In this document: piece by piece, positions 41,007 to 51,618 of the stretch
Numbering within the stretch: position 1 is the first letter of the stretch
Layout: each line of letters starts with the position of its first letter
The notes under the pieces: model-generated
What the model was told of the DNA's origin: nothing
The model's database searches: none
What the model saw: the letters and a program-made list of their open reading frames with translations, nothing else
Translations under genes and position numbers: made by a program
From: DASUPK01 sp963797265
Lineage (GTDB): Bacteria; Actinomycetota; Thermoleophilia; Solirubrobacterales; 70-9
Reading direction: 5' to 3'
Length of the DNA stretch: 64,000 nucleotides
Assembly (NCBI GenBank): GCA_963797265.1
Contig: CAWCOY010000007.1
Coordinates: forward strand, 49,574-113,573

Positions 41007-41737
41007 CCGCGGACGCGCTCGCAGAATCGGTGCAGGGCATCCGCGAACTCGTCGCTGGCCGCCGAGGCCGTTTGTATCCCGACCGAGTCCGCATCGGGAA
41101 ACGCCGCGACCAGATCCTCGTAGCCCTCCGCGGTGAACACGAGACAGCCCTCGTGCCTCGCGAGCAGCATCGGTTTGCCGAGACTGCGAAGCAGCTCACC
41201 AATCGGCTCCGGGCGCTCCACGAGCGTCTCCCAGAGCCGCGCGGCGACGCCGGCCGCCGGGAGCCTTTCGACGATCCGGGCCGACATTTCCTCATTGAAC
41301 CCACCCTGCGTGAATTGAGTGAGCCCATAGCGGACGAACGAGTCGTAGTCGGTGCGCATGAGCTGGGTCATCGCGGCGAGGACCTGGCCGTTCACCGCCG
41401 GTCGGGCGCCACCCGTGGTGTAGTCGACGCTCGCGTGACCGAGCGCGACACCCAGCACCCGCCCCGGGTTGCTCGCGGCCACCCGGGCCGCTGTCGCGGT
41501 GCCCCAGGCATCGCCCACGACGACATACGAGTCCCAGTCCAGCCGCTCGATCTCCTGCAGCGCCCTGCGGACGACGAGGGCGCGGTCGATCAGCGCAGGC
41601 TCGTCCGCCGGTAGCGGCTCCTTACCGACGCCAGGGGCATCGAAGGTGGCGACCTCGGCCCACTCGGAGAGCTGAGGCGCGATCGCCCACTCGACCTCCG
41701 TGAACTGGGGGCACAGAAGCAGGCGGTGGGGAGCCAT
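41003..41737 (-). CDS. Alpha/beta-hydrolase fold protein with nucleophile replaced by Ala
   Basis: 244 aa. The nucleophile elbow reads VVVGDAWGTATA, so the central residue of the G-x-Nu-x-G motif (residue 77) is Ala instead of Ser/Cys/Asp. The fold is otherwise visible: an early TFDAPGVGKEP strand-loop, KPMLLARHEGCLVFT and a late Asp-containing strand. It may be a pseudoenzyme or a ligand-binding protein. It is convergent with the MFS gene and might belong to the same cassette. Confidence 0.75.
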   Translation of the reverse strand: MAPHRLLLCPQFTEVEWAIAPQLSEWAEVATFDAPGVGKEPLPADEPALIDRALVVRRALQEIERLDWDSYVVVGDAWGTATAARVAASNPGRVLGVALGHASVDYTTGGARPAVNGQVLAAMTQLMRTDYDSFVRYGLTQFTQGGFNEEMSARIVERLPAAGVAARLWETLVERPEPIGELLRSLGKPMLLARHEGCLVFTAEGYEDLVAAFPDADSVGIQTASAASDEFADALHRFCERVRG

Positions 41738-41809
41738 GGGCCCAATCTCTCACAGTGCCTTGCATGACGGGATGAATCCGTCGGACTCCGTCGTTAGAAC
41801 GGGGAGCCG

Positions 41810-43489
41810 ATGCTGCTTGAACTTCGGATCGAGAACCTGCTCCTGATCGGGCGCGCCGAGCTGCGCCTCGGCCCGGGGCTGAACGCCATCACTGGCGAGA
41901 CCGGGGCCGGCAAGACCATCCTGGCCCACTCCTTCGACCTGCTGATGGGCGGCAGGGCACGAGACGGGATCGTCCGCCCGGGGGCAAGCGAGGCCTACGT
42001 CGAGGGAGTCTTCGAGATCCCCGAGGGCGTGTTGGACGACCCCGAGCTGGCGGAGATCGCGGAGCGGCTGCCGGAGGGCAGTACCGAGCTGGCGGTCGGC
42101 CGGCGTGTCTCGGCGAGCGGCAGGACGAGCGCCTTCCTGGGCGGTCGGTCCGCATCCGCACCGGATCTCCAGGCCCTCGGTTCCCGGCTGCTCGCCTTCT
42201 ACGGGCAGCACCAGCACCGGAGGCTGACGCTGGGGAGCGCACAGCTCGAGACGCTCGACGGCTTCGCGGGCGCGCGGCACCTCGAGCGCCGGCGCGCCTA
42301 CCGAGAGGCGCACGCCGAGGTGGTCCGTCTCGAGCGCGAGCTCGAGCGGATCCGCGAGAGCGAGGGGGCGCGGGCCCGCGACCTGGACCTGCTGCGCTAC
42401 GAGCTCGATGAGATCGTCTCGGCTCAGCTCGATGCCGAGGAGGAGGCCGAGCTCGCGGCGGAGCGGGAGCGCCTGCGACATGCGGAGGGCCTGCGCGGCG
42501 CGGCGGTCGAGGCGCTCGCCGCGGTCTCGGGGGACGGTGACGCCGGTGGGGCGGCGGAAGCGATCGGTTCCGCCGAGGTGGCCCTGGCGGCCAGGGAGGG
42601 AGTGGACCCCGCGCTCGACGAGCTGGCGGAGCGGGCGAAGGGGCTCCGCCTCGAGCTGCAGGAGCTCGCTGGCGAGCTGCGCGGGTACGCCGAGGGCATT
42701 GAGGCCGAGCCTGGCCGGCTCGAGCAGGTTGAGGAGCGGGCCGAGGTGATCGACCGGCTGAAGCGCAAGCACGGCGGCTCGATCGAGTCCGTCCTGGCGC
42801 ACGCTGAGCACTGCCGGGCCGAGATCGACGCGATCGAGGGGGCGGGGGAGACGACGGAGCGGCTTGAGAGCGAGTTGCAGGAGGCCATGCGCACGCGCAC
42901 GGACCTCGCCGGCGGACTGAGCGAGGTGCGAGCCAAGTCCGCGAAGCGGCTCGAGAGCCGGATCGCCAAGGAGCTCGATCAGCTGGGCATGAGCGGGGCG
43001 ACGCTCGAGATCTCACTGGAGCCCCATCCGGAGGGGTACGGGGCGCTCGGGCAGGAGCGGGTAACCTTCGGGGTCTCCACCAATCCCGGGATGCCGGTGT
43101 CGCCGCTGCGGGACGCGGCCTCGGGCGGCGAGCTCTCGCGGCTGATGCTGGCGCTCGCGGGCCAGGGCGCGCCGGGCGGCGCCGCGACCTACGTCTTCGA
43201 CGAGATCGATGCGGGCGTGGGCGGCAACACCGCCAAGGCTGTGGGGGAGAGGCTGCGCGCTCTCGGCGAGGAGCGCCAGGTGCTCTGCATCACTCACCTG
43301 CCGCAGGTGGCGTCGATGGCGGAGAGCCACTTCAGGATCGAGAAGTCGATCGCCGGTGGGCAGTCGACCGCGACGGTCGAGCGAGTGGACGGCGATGAGC
43401 TCGTGTCCGAGATCGTCCGGATGCTCGGAGGATCGGACGGCGACGAGGCCGCCGACCGCCACGCGCGCGAGCTTCTCAAGGCGGCCTGA
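41810..43489 (+). CDS. recN: DNA repair protein RecN
   Basis: SMC-like ATPase of double-strand break repair. 559 aa. Walker A is TGETGAGKTILAHSFDLL near residue 25-45, long coiled-coil arms span about 160-360, the signature motif is ASGGELSRLMLAL and Walker B is YVFDEIDAGVGG, followed by CITHLPQVASMAESH. Length is typical (550-560). Its position before steA and pyrG is conserved in actinobacteria. Confidence 0.96.
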   Translation: MLLELRIENLLLIGRAELRLGPGLNAITGETGAGKTILAHSFDLLMGGRARDGIVRPGASEAYVEGVFEIPEGVLDDPELAEIAERLPEGSTELAVGRRVSASGRTSAFLGGRSASAPDLQALGSRLLAFYGQHQHRRLTLGSAQLETLDGFAGARHLERRRAYREAHAEVVRLERELERIRESEGARARDLDLLRYELDEIVSAQLDAEEEAELAAERERLRHAEGLRGAAVEALAAVSGDGDAGGAAEAIGSAEVALAAREGVDPALDELAERAKGLRLELQELAGELRGYAEGIEAEPGRLEQVEERAEVIDRLKRKHGGSIESVLAHAEHCRAEIDAIEGAGETTERLESELQEAMRTRTDLAGGLSEVRAKSAKRLESRIAKELDQLGMSGATLEISLEPHPEGYGALGQERVTFGVSTNPGMPVSPLRDAASGGELSRLMLALAGQGAPGGAATYVFDEIDAGVGGNTAKAVGERLRALGEERQVLCITHLPQVASMAESHFRIEKSIAGGQSTATVERVDGDELVSEIVRMLGGSDGDEAADRHARELLKAA

Positions 43490-43531
43490 CCCTCGGGGTC
43501 AGGCCTTGCAATACGACGTAGGCTCCCGGCG

Positions 43532-44536
43532 ATGGCGATCGCCACCGCCACAGCGATCCGCGGGACCGCGCGCCTGGGCCGGCGGACGAAGGAGCTCGTC
43601 AAGCGGCTCGGGCCAGGCGACGTCGCCGTGATCGACCATCGCAACCTCGATCGGATCGCGGCGGAGGAGCTGATCGCGTGTGGCGTGCGCGCGACGTTGA
43701 ACGCGGCGCCGTCCTCCGACGGGAGCTATCCCAACACCGGACCGCTGGCTCTGGTCCGCGCCGGCGTGCCGTTGGTCGATTCTGGGCCGGAGCTCTTCGA
43801 GCTGATCGCCGACGGTGACCAGCTGGAGATCGAGGGGGGCCGCATCTCGTCGGAGGGAGTACCGATCGCGGAGGGGCGGCCTCTCCGCGCGGAGGAGCTC
43901 GCCCGCGATCTCGACGCGCAGCGGGCGCGGATCGACCGAGCTCTCCACGACTTCACCGAGAACACGATGGCCCACCTGCGCGAGGAGGGCGGGCTGCTCT
44001 CGGGCGCGATCGACCTCCCGGAGACGCGAACGCGCTTTCGCGACCGCCACGTCCTGATCGTCGTCCGGGGGACGGACCACGTTCGCGACCTGCGGGCGCT
44101 CCGTGCCTACATCGAGGACGTCAACCCGATCCTGGTCGGGGTCGACGGCGGGGCCGACGCGATCGTCAGCGAGGGCCTGCGGCCGGACGTCGTCCTGGGC
44201 GACATGGATTCGGCCGGCGAGGCGGCCCTGCGCAGCGGCGCCGAGCTGATCGTCCACGCGTATCCCGACGGCGAAGCGCCCGGCGCCGAGCGCCTTCGCC
44301 GGCTCGCGCTACCGCACACCGTCGTCCCCTCGGCCGGCACCAGCCAGGACGTGGCGATGCTGCTCGCCCACGAGAAGGGGGCCTCGCTGATCGTCAGCGT
44401 CGGCGCGCACTTCAACCTCGTCGAGTTCCTCGAGCGGCGCCGCGGAGGAATGTCCTCCACCTTCCTCACCCGCCTCCGGATCGGCGAGACCCTGGTGGAC
44501 GCCAAGGGCGTCAGCCACCTGTACCCGCCGAGGTAG
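43532..44536 (+). CDS. steA: SteA-like putative cytokinetic protein
   Basis: 334 aa. The N-terminal half has DVAVIDHRNLDRIAAEELI and LNAAPSSDGSYPNTGPLALV, typical of the family (M. tuberculosis Rv1697 and corynebacterial SteA). The middle holds a thiamine-pyrophosphokinase-like core, GVDGGADAIVSEGLRPDVVLGDMDS. In Corynebacterium it works with SteB in cell division. A C-terminal membrane helix is not evident; the protein is shorter than the usual ~390 aa. It overlaps the next gene by one base. Confidence 0.88.
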   Translation: MAIATATAIRGTARLGRRTKELVKRLGPGDVAVIDHRNLDRIAAEELIACGVRATLNAAPSSDGSYPNTGPLALVRAGVPLVDSGPELFELIADGDQLEIEGGRISSEGVPIAEGRPLRAEELARDLDAQRARIDRALHDFTENTMAHLREEGGLLSGAIDLPETRTRFRDRHVLIVVRGTDHVRDLRALRAYIEDVNPILVGVDGGADAIVSEGLRPDVVLGDMDSAGEAALRSGAELIVHAYPDGEAPGAERLRRLALPHTVVPSAGTSQDVAMLLAHEKGASLIVSVGAHFNLVEFLERRRGGMSSTFLTRLRIGETLVDAKGVSHLYPPR

Positions 44537-45230
44537 TGCCGAGAAGGCCGAACTACCGGGGCCGGCAGGTCCTCTTCCCGCTCGGGATCGTCCTGCTGGC
44601 AACCGCCGCCTTCGCGCTCACCGCCGGGCTCGATCGCTGGCTGGTGTTCCTCTGCGGCGTCGGATACCTGGGGTTGCTCGACGACCTGGCGGGCGGCTCG
44701 GCCCGCGGCTGGCGGGAGCATGGGCGCGCCGTCGCGCGCGGGGAGCTCTCGACCGGGGCGATCAAGGCCGTCGGGACCGTTGCCTTCGCCGCCTACGCGG
44801 CGGCCGGCGAGGGTGCGAGTGGTCCCACGCACGTCGCCGAGGTGCTCGCCCTCTGCCTGGCGGCGCACGTCGGCAACCTGCTCGACACCCGGCCCGGGCG
44901 CCCCGAGAAGGCCCTCGCCCTGACCGCGGCTGTCCTCTGCCTCGCCTCCCGAAGCCTGGCGCCGGTCCTACCGATCGCGCCGCTGGTCCCGGTGGTCGCC
45001 GGCTGCGCCTGGCTCACGCTGCGCGAGAGGGCGATGCTCGGCGACACCGGCGCGAGCCTGATCGGAGGGATGATCGGCGTCCTCCTGGTGACGAGCCTTT
45101 CGCCGCTTGGGATCGGGTTGGCGCTCGCCGTCCTCATCGCAATCTCGCTGTATGGGGAGTTTCGTTCGATCTCCGCTGCAATCGAGCGGGTTCCGCTGCT
45201 CGACCGACTAGACTCGCTCGGCAGAGTCAA

Positions 45231-45234
<4 letters not shown>
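44536..45234 (+). CDS. MraY/WecA-like polytopic membrane protein
   Basis: 232 aa from GTG 44536 with about seven to eight helices. GYLGLLDDLAGG, HVGNLLDTRPGRPEKAL and MLGDTGASLIGG match the DDxxG, NxxD and GDxGA motifs of the polyprenyl-phosphate N-acetylhexosamine-1-phosphate transferase superfamily. It is shorter than MraY (320-360 aa), lacking some helices and the C-terminal HxH region, so enzyme activity is uncertain. It occupies the place of mctB/steB between steA and pyrG. Confidence 0.7.
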
Positions 45235-46916
<1,682 letters not shown>

Positions 46917-46949
46917 CCAGAGCCCACAACTGCTCATAGGCTGGTCTCG

Positions 46950-47360
46950 ATGGGCGAGCGGTTTCCGGGCGAGAACCTCGAGATCACCTATCAGGCGTTC
47001 GCCTGGTGGAACGTTGGCGACCGCGAGATCGTGGAAGAAGCGATCGATCCCGAAGTCGAGATCTGCACCCCGCTCACCTCGACGAGCGGGATGCCGTACC
47101 GCGGGATTGAGGGCATGCGGGCCTGGATCGCCGAGATCGACGAGCAGTTCGAGGAGTGGTACAGCCTGCCCAGGGAGTTCACCGAGCTCGACGCCGGCCG
47201 TGTGCTGGTCGTCGGGACGCTGCACATGCGCGGTCGCGAGAGCGGGGTCGAGCTGGATCAGCCCCTCGGCTGGTTGTTCACCTTTCGCGAGGGCAGGCTT
47301 CTGCGTTACGAGGTCTTCGAGGATCCCGACGAGGCCCGACGGGCGGCCGGACTCGCCTAG
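46950..47360 (+). CDS. SnoaL/NTF2-like protein, dispersed paralog
   Basis: 136 aa, MGERFPGENLEITYQAF to EARRAAGLA. YRGIEGMRAWIAEIDEQFEE and the RGRESGVELDQPLGWLFTFREGRL strands match the family. It lacks the MSxENVE start and AALGL[SR]E end of the array copies, so it diverged earlier. It overlaps by 3 bases the stop of the convergent membrane gene. Confidence 0.88.
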   Translation: MGERFPGENLEITYQAFAWWNVGDREIVEEAIDPEVEICTPLTSTSGMPYRGIEGMRAWIAEIDEQFEEWYSLPREFTELDAGRVLVVGTLHMRGRESGVELDQPLGWLFTFREGRLLRYEVFEDPDEARRAAGLA

Positions 47361-47743
47361 ACGGTCGCCAGCACGACGATCGCGACCAGGAAGATGCCGG
47401 TCGCGACCGAGAGCGCGCCGATCTTGATCCGCCATCGCGAGCTGATCCCGGCGACGCCGAAGAGGAACAGCGAGGTCGCGAGGATCACCTCGGCCAGGGT
47501 GTAGTCCGCCGCCTTCTCCTGATGGTTCTCGGCCTGCTCGATCTCGGCCTGGGAGGTCGCCTCCAGCCGCTTGCCGGCGGGCGTGCGGATCCCTACTGAC
47601 GTGGCGTCGAGCAGCCGGTGGGTCGCCTGGTGGAAGTCGAGGTTGGCCTTGTGTTCCTGGTGCTCGTTCAGGTAGACGGCGCCGGCGGTGACGACGGCTG
47701 CGAGGCCGAGCGCGACCGCGATGACGATCTCGAGCCGGCCCAG
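47357..47743 (-). CDS. Hypothetical two- or three-TM membrane protein, noncanonical start
   Basis: The frame reads GRLEIVIAVALGLAAVVTAGAVY, a coiled soluble part with NLDFHQATHRLL and AEIEQAENHQEKAADYTLAE, then two more helices ending IVVLATV. Composition is convincing for coding. No ATG, GTG or TTG exists in frame between an upstream stop near 47826 and the first helix. CTG at 47743, with GAGG five bases upstream, is the best candidate. It would be missed by callers using standard starts. Confidence 0.55.
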   Translation of the reverse strand: MGRLEIVIAVALGLAAVVTAGAVYLNEHQEHKANLDFHQATHRLLDATSVGIRTPAGKRLEATSQAEIEQAENHQEKAADYTLAEVILATSLFLFGVAGISSRWRIKIGALSVATGIFLVAIVVLATV

Positions 47744-47873
47744 CGACGCCTCGGAGTGGGCGCCGGAGGTTGAGCCTCTCGGGTGTGGCTCCGTCTGCGC
47801 GGGTCGTCGTGCGATCCCGGTCTTCTATCAGCGCGGTCGCACCGGGGCCCGCCGCTAATTAGCCTGTGCCGCT

Positions 47874-48998
47874 GTGAGCGCCGAGGACCAGCGGATGCTC
47901 GACCGCTTCGCCCGCCTCTGTGAGATCGCGAGCCCGACGGGTGAGGAGCGCGAGGTGGCCGATGCGGTTCTGGACGAGCTCAGGGGGCTCGGCGCGGATG
48001 TGGCGGAGGACGCCTCCGCGACTCCGGCGCGGGCCGGAGCGGGCAACCTGATCACGCGGGTCCCGGGCCGGGGTGACCGATGGCTCTCCTTCTTCGCCCA
48101 CCTGGACACGGTCCCCCATGACGGCCCAATCGAGGTCGCGCGCGACAACGGGACGTTCCGCAGTGCCGGCGACACGATCCTCGGCGCCGACAACAAGGCC
48201 GCGGTGACCGTGCTGATTGAGCTGGCGGCGCGCCACGTCGCCGACCCGGCGCCGGTCGGGCTGGAGCTGATCTTCACGGTCGCCGAGGAGGACGGGCTCC
48301 GGGGGGCGAAGGAGCTCGACATCTCGTCTTTGCGGGCGCCCCTCGGCTTCGTGCTGGACCACGCGACGCCGATCGGAGAGGTGATCGTGGCGGCGCCGAC
48401 CTACAAGCGGCTGATCGCCGAGTTCACCGGCCAGGAGGCGCACGCCGGGATCAACCCCGAGGACGGCCACAGCGCGATCGCCGCGGCGGCCAGCGCCATC
48501 GCGGAGATGAAGCTGGGTCGCCTGGACGAGGAGACCACGGCGAACGTCGGGATGATCGAGGGCGGAACGGCATCGAACGTCGTCGCGGGCCACTGCCGGA
48601 TCCTGGGGGAGGCTCGCAGCGTCGACGGCGAGCGAGCGGCCGCCACGATCGGGGAGATGGTGGACGCCTGCACCTGGGGCGCGAGCCAGAAGAGCTGTGA
48701 CGTCGATGCCCAGGTGAGCGAGATGTTCCGCGGGTACCGGCTCGACCCGAAGTCCGAGGGCGTCAGGATCGCCTCGGAGGCTTTGCGGGCCACAGGTCAC
48801 GAGCCAGAGCTCGTTGCCACGGGCGGGGGCAGCGACGCGAACGCGCTGGTCGCCTCAGGCTACGAGGCGGTGCTGCTCGCCAACGGGACCGAGGCCAACC
48901 ACACGCCCGACGAGCTGGTCAGCGGATCCGCCATCGTCGAGATGCTGCGGGTGTGCGAAGCGGCGATCGGGCTTTCCGGAGATGCTGAAGCTTCGTAG
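47874..48998 (+). CDS. M20-family metallopeptidase (peptidase T-like)
   Basis: 374 aa from GTG 47874. SFFAHLDTVPHDGP, LGADNKAAVTVLI and TVAEEDGLRGAKELD supply the His, Asp, Glu and Glu metal/catalytic positions of di-zinc M20 peptidases. A lid/dimerisation domain lies at about 175-290, and the last ligand His is in NGTEANHTPDE. A cytosolic aminopeptidase role is likely. The reading frame runs 17 bases into the next gene. Confidence 0.9.
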   Translation: MSAEDQRMLDRFARLCEIASPTGEEREVADAVLDELRGLGADVAEDASATPARAGAGNLITRVPGRGDRWLSFFAHLDTVPHDGPIEVARDNGTFRSAGDTILGADNKAAVTVLIELAARHVADPAPVGLELIFTVAEEDGLRGAKELDISSLRAPLGFVLDHATPIGEVIVAAPTYKRLIAEFTGQEAHAGINPEDGHSAIAAAASAIAEMKLGRLDEETTANVGMIEGGTASNVVAGHCRILGEARSVDGERAAATIGEMVDACTWGASQKSCDVDAQVSEMFRGYRLDPKSEGVRIASEALRATGHEPELVATGGGSDANALVASGYEAVLLANGTEANHTPDELVSGSAIVEMLRVCEAAIGLSGDAEAS

Positions 48999-50004
48999 GG
49001 GAGTGGTGAGCGGGTCGGATCCGCTGATGGTGCGGGTCGAGGGTGAGGAGAGGCCGGCCTGGGCCGATCGGGAGCTGGTCGGCGAGGTGCGGGAGGGGGA
49101 CGAGGTGATCCTCAACGTGGAGGCGCTGGACCTGGGGCTCGGCTCGGGCGGTTTTGATGTCGTGCACGTGAACCTGAGCCGCGGGCTCGAGGCGCCCGGG
49201 GTCGCCACGGCGACGGCGATGAAGCTCAACTACTCCTCGCTCCAGCATCCGGTCGAGCCGGTGGAATCGGTTGAGGAGAAGGGTCCTCGTCGGCGGATCC
49301 CCGTGCTGGTGCTCTCCCTCCACGGCCAGCTCGTCCCGGCGGCTTGGGCCGCTGCGCAGGCGGGCCGCGGGCCAAGAGTCGGATACATCCAGACTGCTGG
49401 CGGCGCGCTGCCCGGAGGGCTGTCCAGGGACGTCGCGGATCTTCGACGCGCCGGGCTGATCTGTGATCACGTCACCGCCGGGCCGGCCTACGGCGGCGAG
49501 CACGAGGCGATGACCGTGATCGGTGCGCTCCGGGCCGCCCTCGGGCCGCTCGGCTGGGACGCCGTCATCGCCGGCCCCGGGCCCGGAATCGCCGGGTCGG
49601 GGACGCGGCTCGGGCACGGGGGCATGGCCGCGCTCGACACGGCGCATACCGCCCTGGCTCTCGGGCTCGAGACGCTGGTTGCGCCGCGGATGTCGAGCAG
49701 CGACCCGCGTGAGCGGCACCGAGGCCTGAGCCATCACACCGAGACCGTCCTGCGGCTGTTGCTCGGGAGCGTCCGGGTACCGGCGCCGGCCACCGAGGAT
49801 GCTGCGCTTGCCGAGCTGCGAGAGGTCTGCGGCGACAAACACGAGATCTGGCCACGCGACGGATCGATCGACGAGTACGCGGCCAGCGGCCTGCCCGCGA
49901 GTCACATGGGGCGCTCGATCGAGGAGGACCGGCTCTTCTTCGTCGCCGCGCTCGCCGCCGGAACCGCCCTCGCGGCCGCGGCGCTGATCGGGGAGGCTGC
50001 ATGA
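48982..50004 (+). CDS. DUF3866 family protein
   Basis: 340 aa from ATG 48982 with CGGAG in front. It matches the conserved actinobacterial/Firmicute DUF3866 pattern: early NYSSLQHPVEPVE, VLSLHGQLVPAAWAA, GYIQTAGGALPGGLS, AGPGPGIAGSGTRLGHGG and RMSSSDPRERHRGLSHH. The function is not established. It is translated between the M20 and NUDIX genes with overlaps on both sides. Confidence 0.88.
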   Translation: MLKLRRGVVSGSDPLMVRVEGEERPAWADRELVGEVREGDEVILNVEALDLGLGSGGFDVVHVNLSRGLEAPGVATATAMKLNYSSLQHPVEPVESVEEKGPRRRIPVLVLSLHGQLVPAAWAAAQAGRGPRVGYIQTAGGALPGGLSRDVADLRRAGLICDHVTAGPAYGGEHEAMTVIGALRAALGPLGWDAVIAGPGPGIAGSGTRLGHGGMAALDTAHTALALGLETLVAPRMSSSDPRERHRGLSHHTETVLRLLLGSVRVPAPATEDAALAELREVCGDKHEIWPRDGSIDEYAASGLPASHMGRSIEEDRLFFVAALAAGTALAAAALIGEAA

Positions 50005-50543
50005 ACGACGAGGACCGTGGCGAGAGCCTGAAGAAGGAGGGCAGCAAGCTCGTCTATCGCGGCCCGATCGCGTCGGTGCGGATGGAGACCTTCCAGTACT
50101 CCGACGGGAGCAGGGCGACCCGACAGGTCGTCGTCCACCCGGGCGCGGTCTGTGTGATTCCACACGACGGCAACTCGCTCTACATGGTCGAGCAGCCTCG
50201 GGAGGCGGTCGAGGAGCCGGCGCTGCTCGAGCTGCCGGCCGGAAAGCTCGACGTCGAGGGGGAGACGCCGCTGCAGTGCGCGCAGCGGGAGCTGGCGGAG
50301 GAGATCGGCAAGTCCGCCGGCGACTGGCGCGAGCTGAAGAGCTTCTACACGAGCCCCGGGTTCGCCAACGAGCGGGTCTGGCTGTTCCTCGCGACCGAGC
50401 TCTATGACACCCCGGAGCGCCGGCACATGGATGAGCGGATCGAGATCGTCGAGTTTCCTCTCGCCGATCTCGACAAAGCCATCGATCGCTGCGAGGACGC
50501 CAAGTCCCTCATCGGCCTGATGATGCTCAAGGAGCTGATCTAG
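50001..50543 (+). CDS. NUDIX hydrolase, ADP-ribose pyrophosphatase type
   Basis: 180 aa. The Nudix box begins GKLDVEGETPL and ends QRELAEEIG (residues about 82-104), fitting GX5EX7REUXEEXGU. VVHPGAVCVIP precedes it and SPGFANERVWLFLA follows, typical of ADP-ribose/GDP-mannose pyrophosphatases. Corresponds in position to M. tuberculosis Rv1700, between pyrG and xerD. A 4-base overlap couples it to the DUF3866 gene. Confidence 0.93.
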   Translation: MNDEDRGESLKKEGSKLVYRGPIASVRMETFQYSDGSRATRQVVVHPGAVCVIPHDGNSLYMVEQPREAVEEPALLELPAGKLDVEGETPLQCAQRELAEEIGKSAGDWRELKSFYTSPGFANERVWLFLATELYDTPERRHMDERIEIVEFPLADLDKAIDRCEDAKSLIGLMMLKELI

Positions 50544-50586
50544 GGCATCAGGAAGGGACCGGGTAGCGGCCGCGGAAGTACTTCGC

Positions 50587-51594
50587 ATGGCCACGATTGC
50601 GCCCCCGCGTGAGGCGACCAGAAATAAACGGGTTGCTCCGGGCGGAGCACCCTCGCATCAAAAGCAACCCTCCGAGCGCTACGAGGCGCTGGTGCTCGAT
50701 TTCCTCGCGCACCTCGAGTTCGAGCGCGGGCTCTCGCGGAACACGCTGGCTGCGTATCGCACGGACCTGCTGCAGTTCGGGCGCTTCCTGGTTGAGCGTG
50801 GCCGCGACGCGACCAGCGCCGCTCCCGCGGACCTCTCCGATTTCCTCGCGGACCTGGCCCAAGGCGATGGCGACGGTCGCGCGCCTTGCTCCACCGCGAC
50901 CGTCCACCGCAAGGCCGCCTGCCTGCGCTCCTTCTACCGGCACCTGCGCCGGGAGGAGGCGATCGAAGACGACCCGGCGGCTCGGCTGGAGACGCCGAGT
51001 CGCGGCCGCAAGCTTCCGGAGGTGTTGAGCTACGCGGAGGTGCAGCGGCTGCTCGCGCAGCCGCGCGGGGACAGTCCGACCGCGGTCCGGGATCGTGCGC
51101 TCCTCGAGCTGATGTACGCGTCGGGACTGCGCGCGTCCGAGACGATCTCGCTCGAGATCTCGGACGTCGACCTCGAGCATGGCGTCGTTCGGGCCATGGG
51201 CAAGGGGTCCAAGGAGCGGCTCGTCCCGGTGGGCGGCAAGGCCACGGCCGCGGTGCGGGTCTATCTGCGCTCGGGGAGACCGAAGCTGGTGCACTCGCCC
51301 GAGGAGCGCAAGCTCTTCCTCAACTTCCGCGGGGGCCCGTTGACAAGGCAGGGCCTCTACAAGATCGTCCTCCGCCATGCCAAGTCGGCCGGCCTGGGCG
51401 ACCGGATGAGCCCGCACACGCTGCGGCACTCGTTCGCCACACACCTCCTGAGGGGTGGATGCGACCTGCGCTCGGTCCAGGAGATGCTCGGCCACGCCGA
51501 CCTCTCGACCACGCAGCTCTACACGCATCTCTCCGGCGAGGAGCTCAAGGAGGCCTACTTCAAGGCCCATCCGCGAGCACATCTGCCTCACTGA
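50587..51594 (+). CDS. xerD: Tyrosine recombinase XerD
   Basis: Resolves chromosome dimers at dif together with XerC. 335 aa, with an N-terminal extension of about 30 residues. SAM-like core: FERGLSRNTLAAYRTDL. Catalytic residues: Arg in ASGLRASE, Lys in GKGSKERLVP, HxxR in HTLRHSFATHLL, His in LGHADLSTTQLY and Tyr in the same motif. Position downstream of NUDIX supports XerD rather than a phage integrase. Confidence 0.93.
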   Translation: MATIAPPREATRNKRVAPGGAPSHQKQPSERYEALVLDFLAHLEFERGLSRNTLAAYRTDLLQFGRFLVERGRDATSAAPADLSDFLADLAQGDGDGRAPCSTATVHRKAACLRSFYRHLRREEAIEDDPAARLETPSRGRKLPEVLSYAEVQRLLAQPRGDSPTAVRDRALLELMYASGLRASETISLEISDVDLEHGVVRAMGKGSKERLVPVGGKATAAVRVYLRSGRPKLVHSPEERKLFLNFRGGPLTRQGLYKIVLRHAKSAGLGDRMSPHTLRHSFATHLLRGGCDLRSVQEMLGHADLSTTQLYTHLSGEELKEAYFKAHPRAHLPH

Positions 51595-51618
51595 CGGGCG
51601 GTCACTAGAGTCGGGTGA

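Noticed and set aside
47874..48998. Carboxypeptidase G2 or DapE assignment for the M20 gene
   Set aside because: The M20 fold is clear, but no motif separates these subfamilies by eye; only a general peptidase T-like call is supported.
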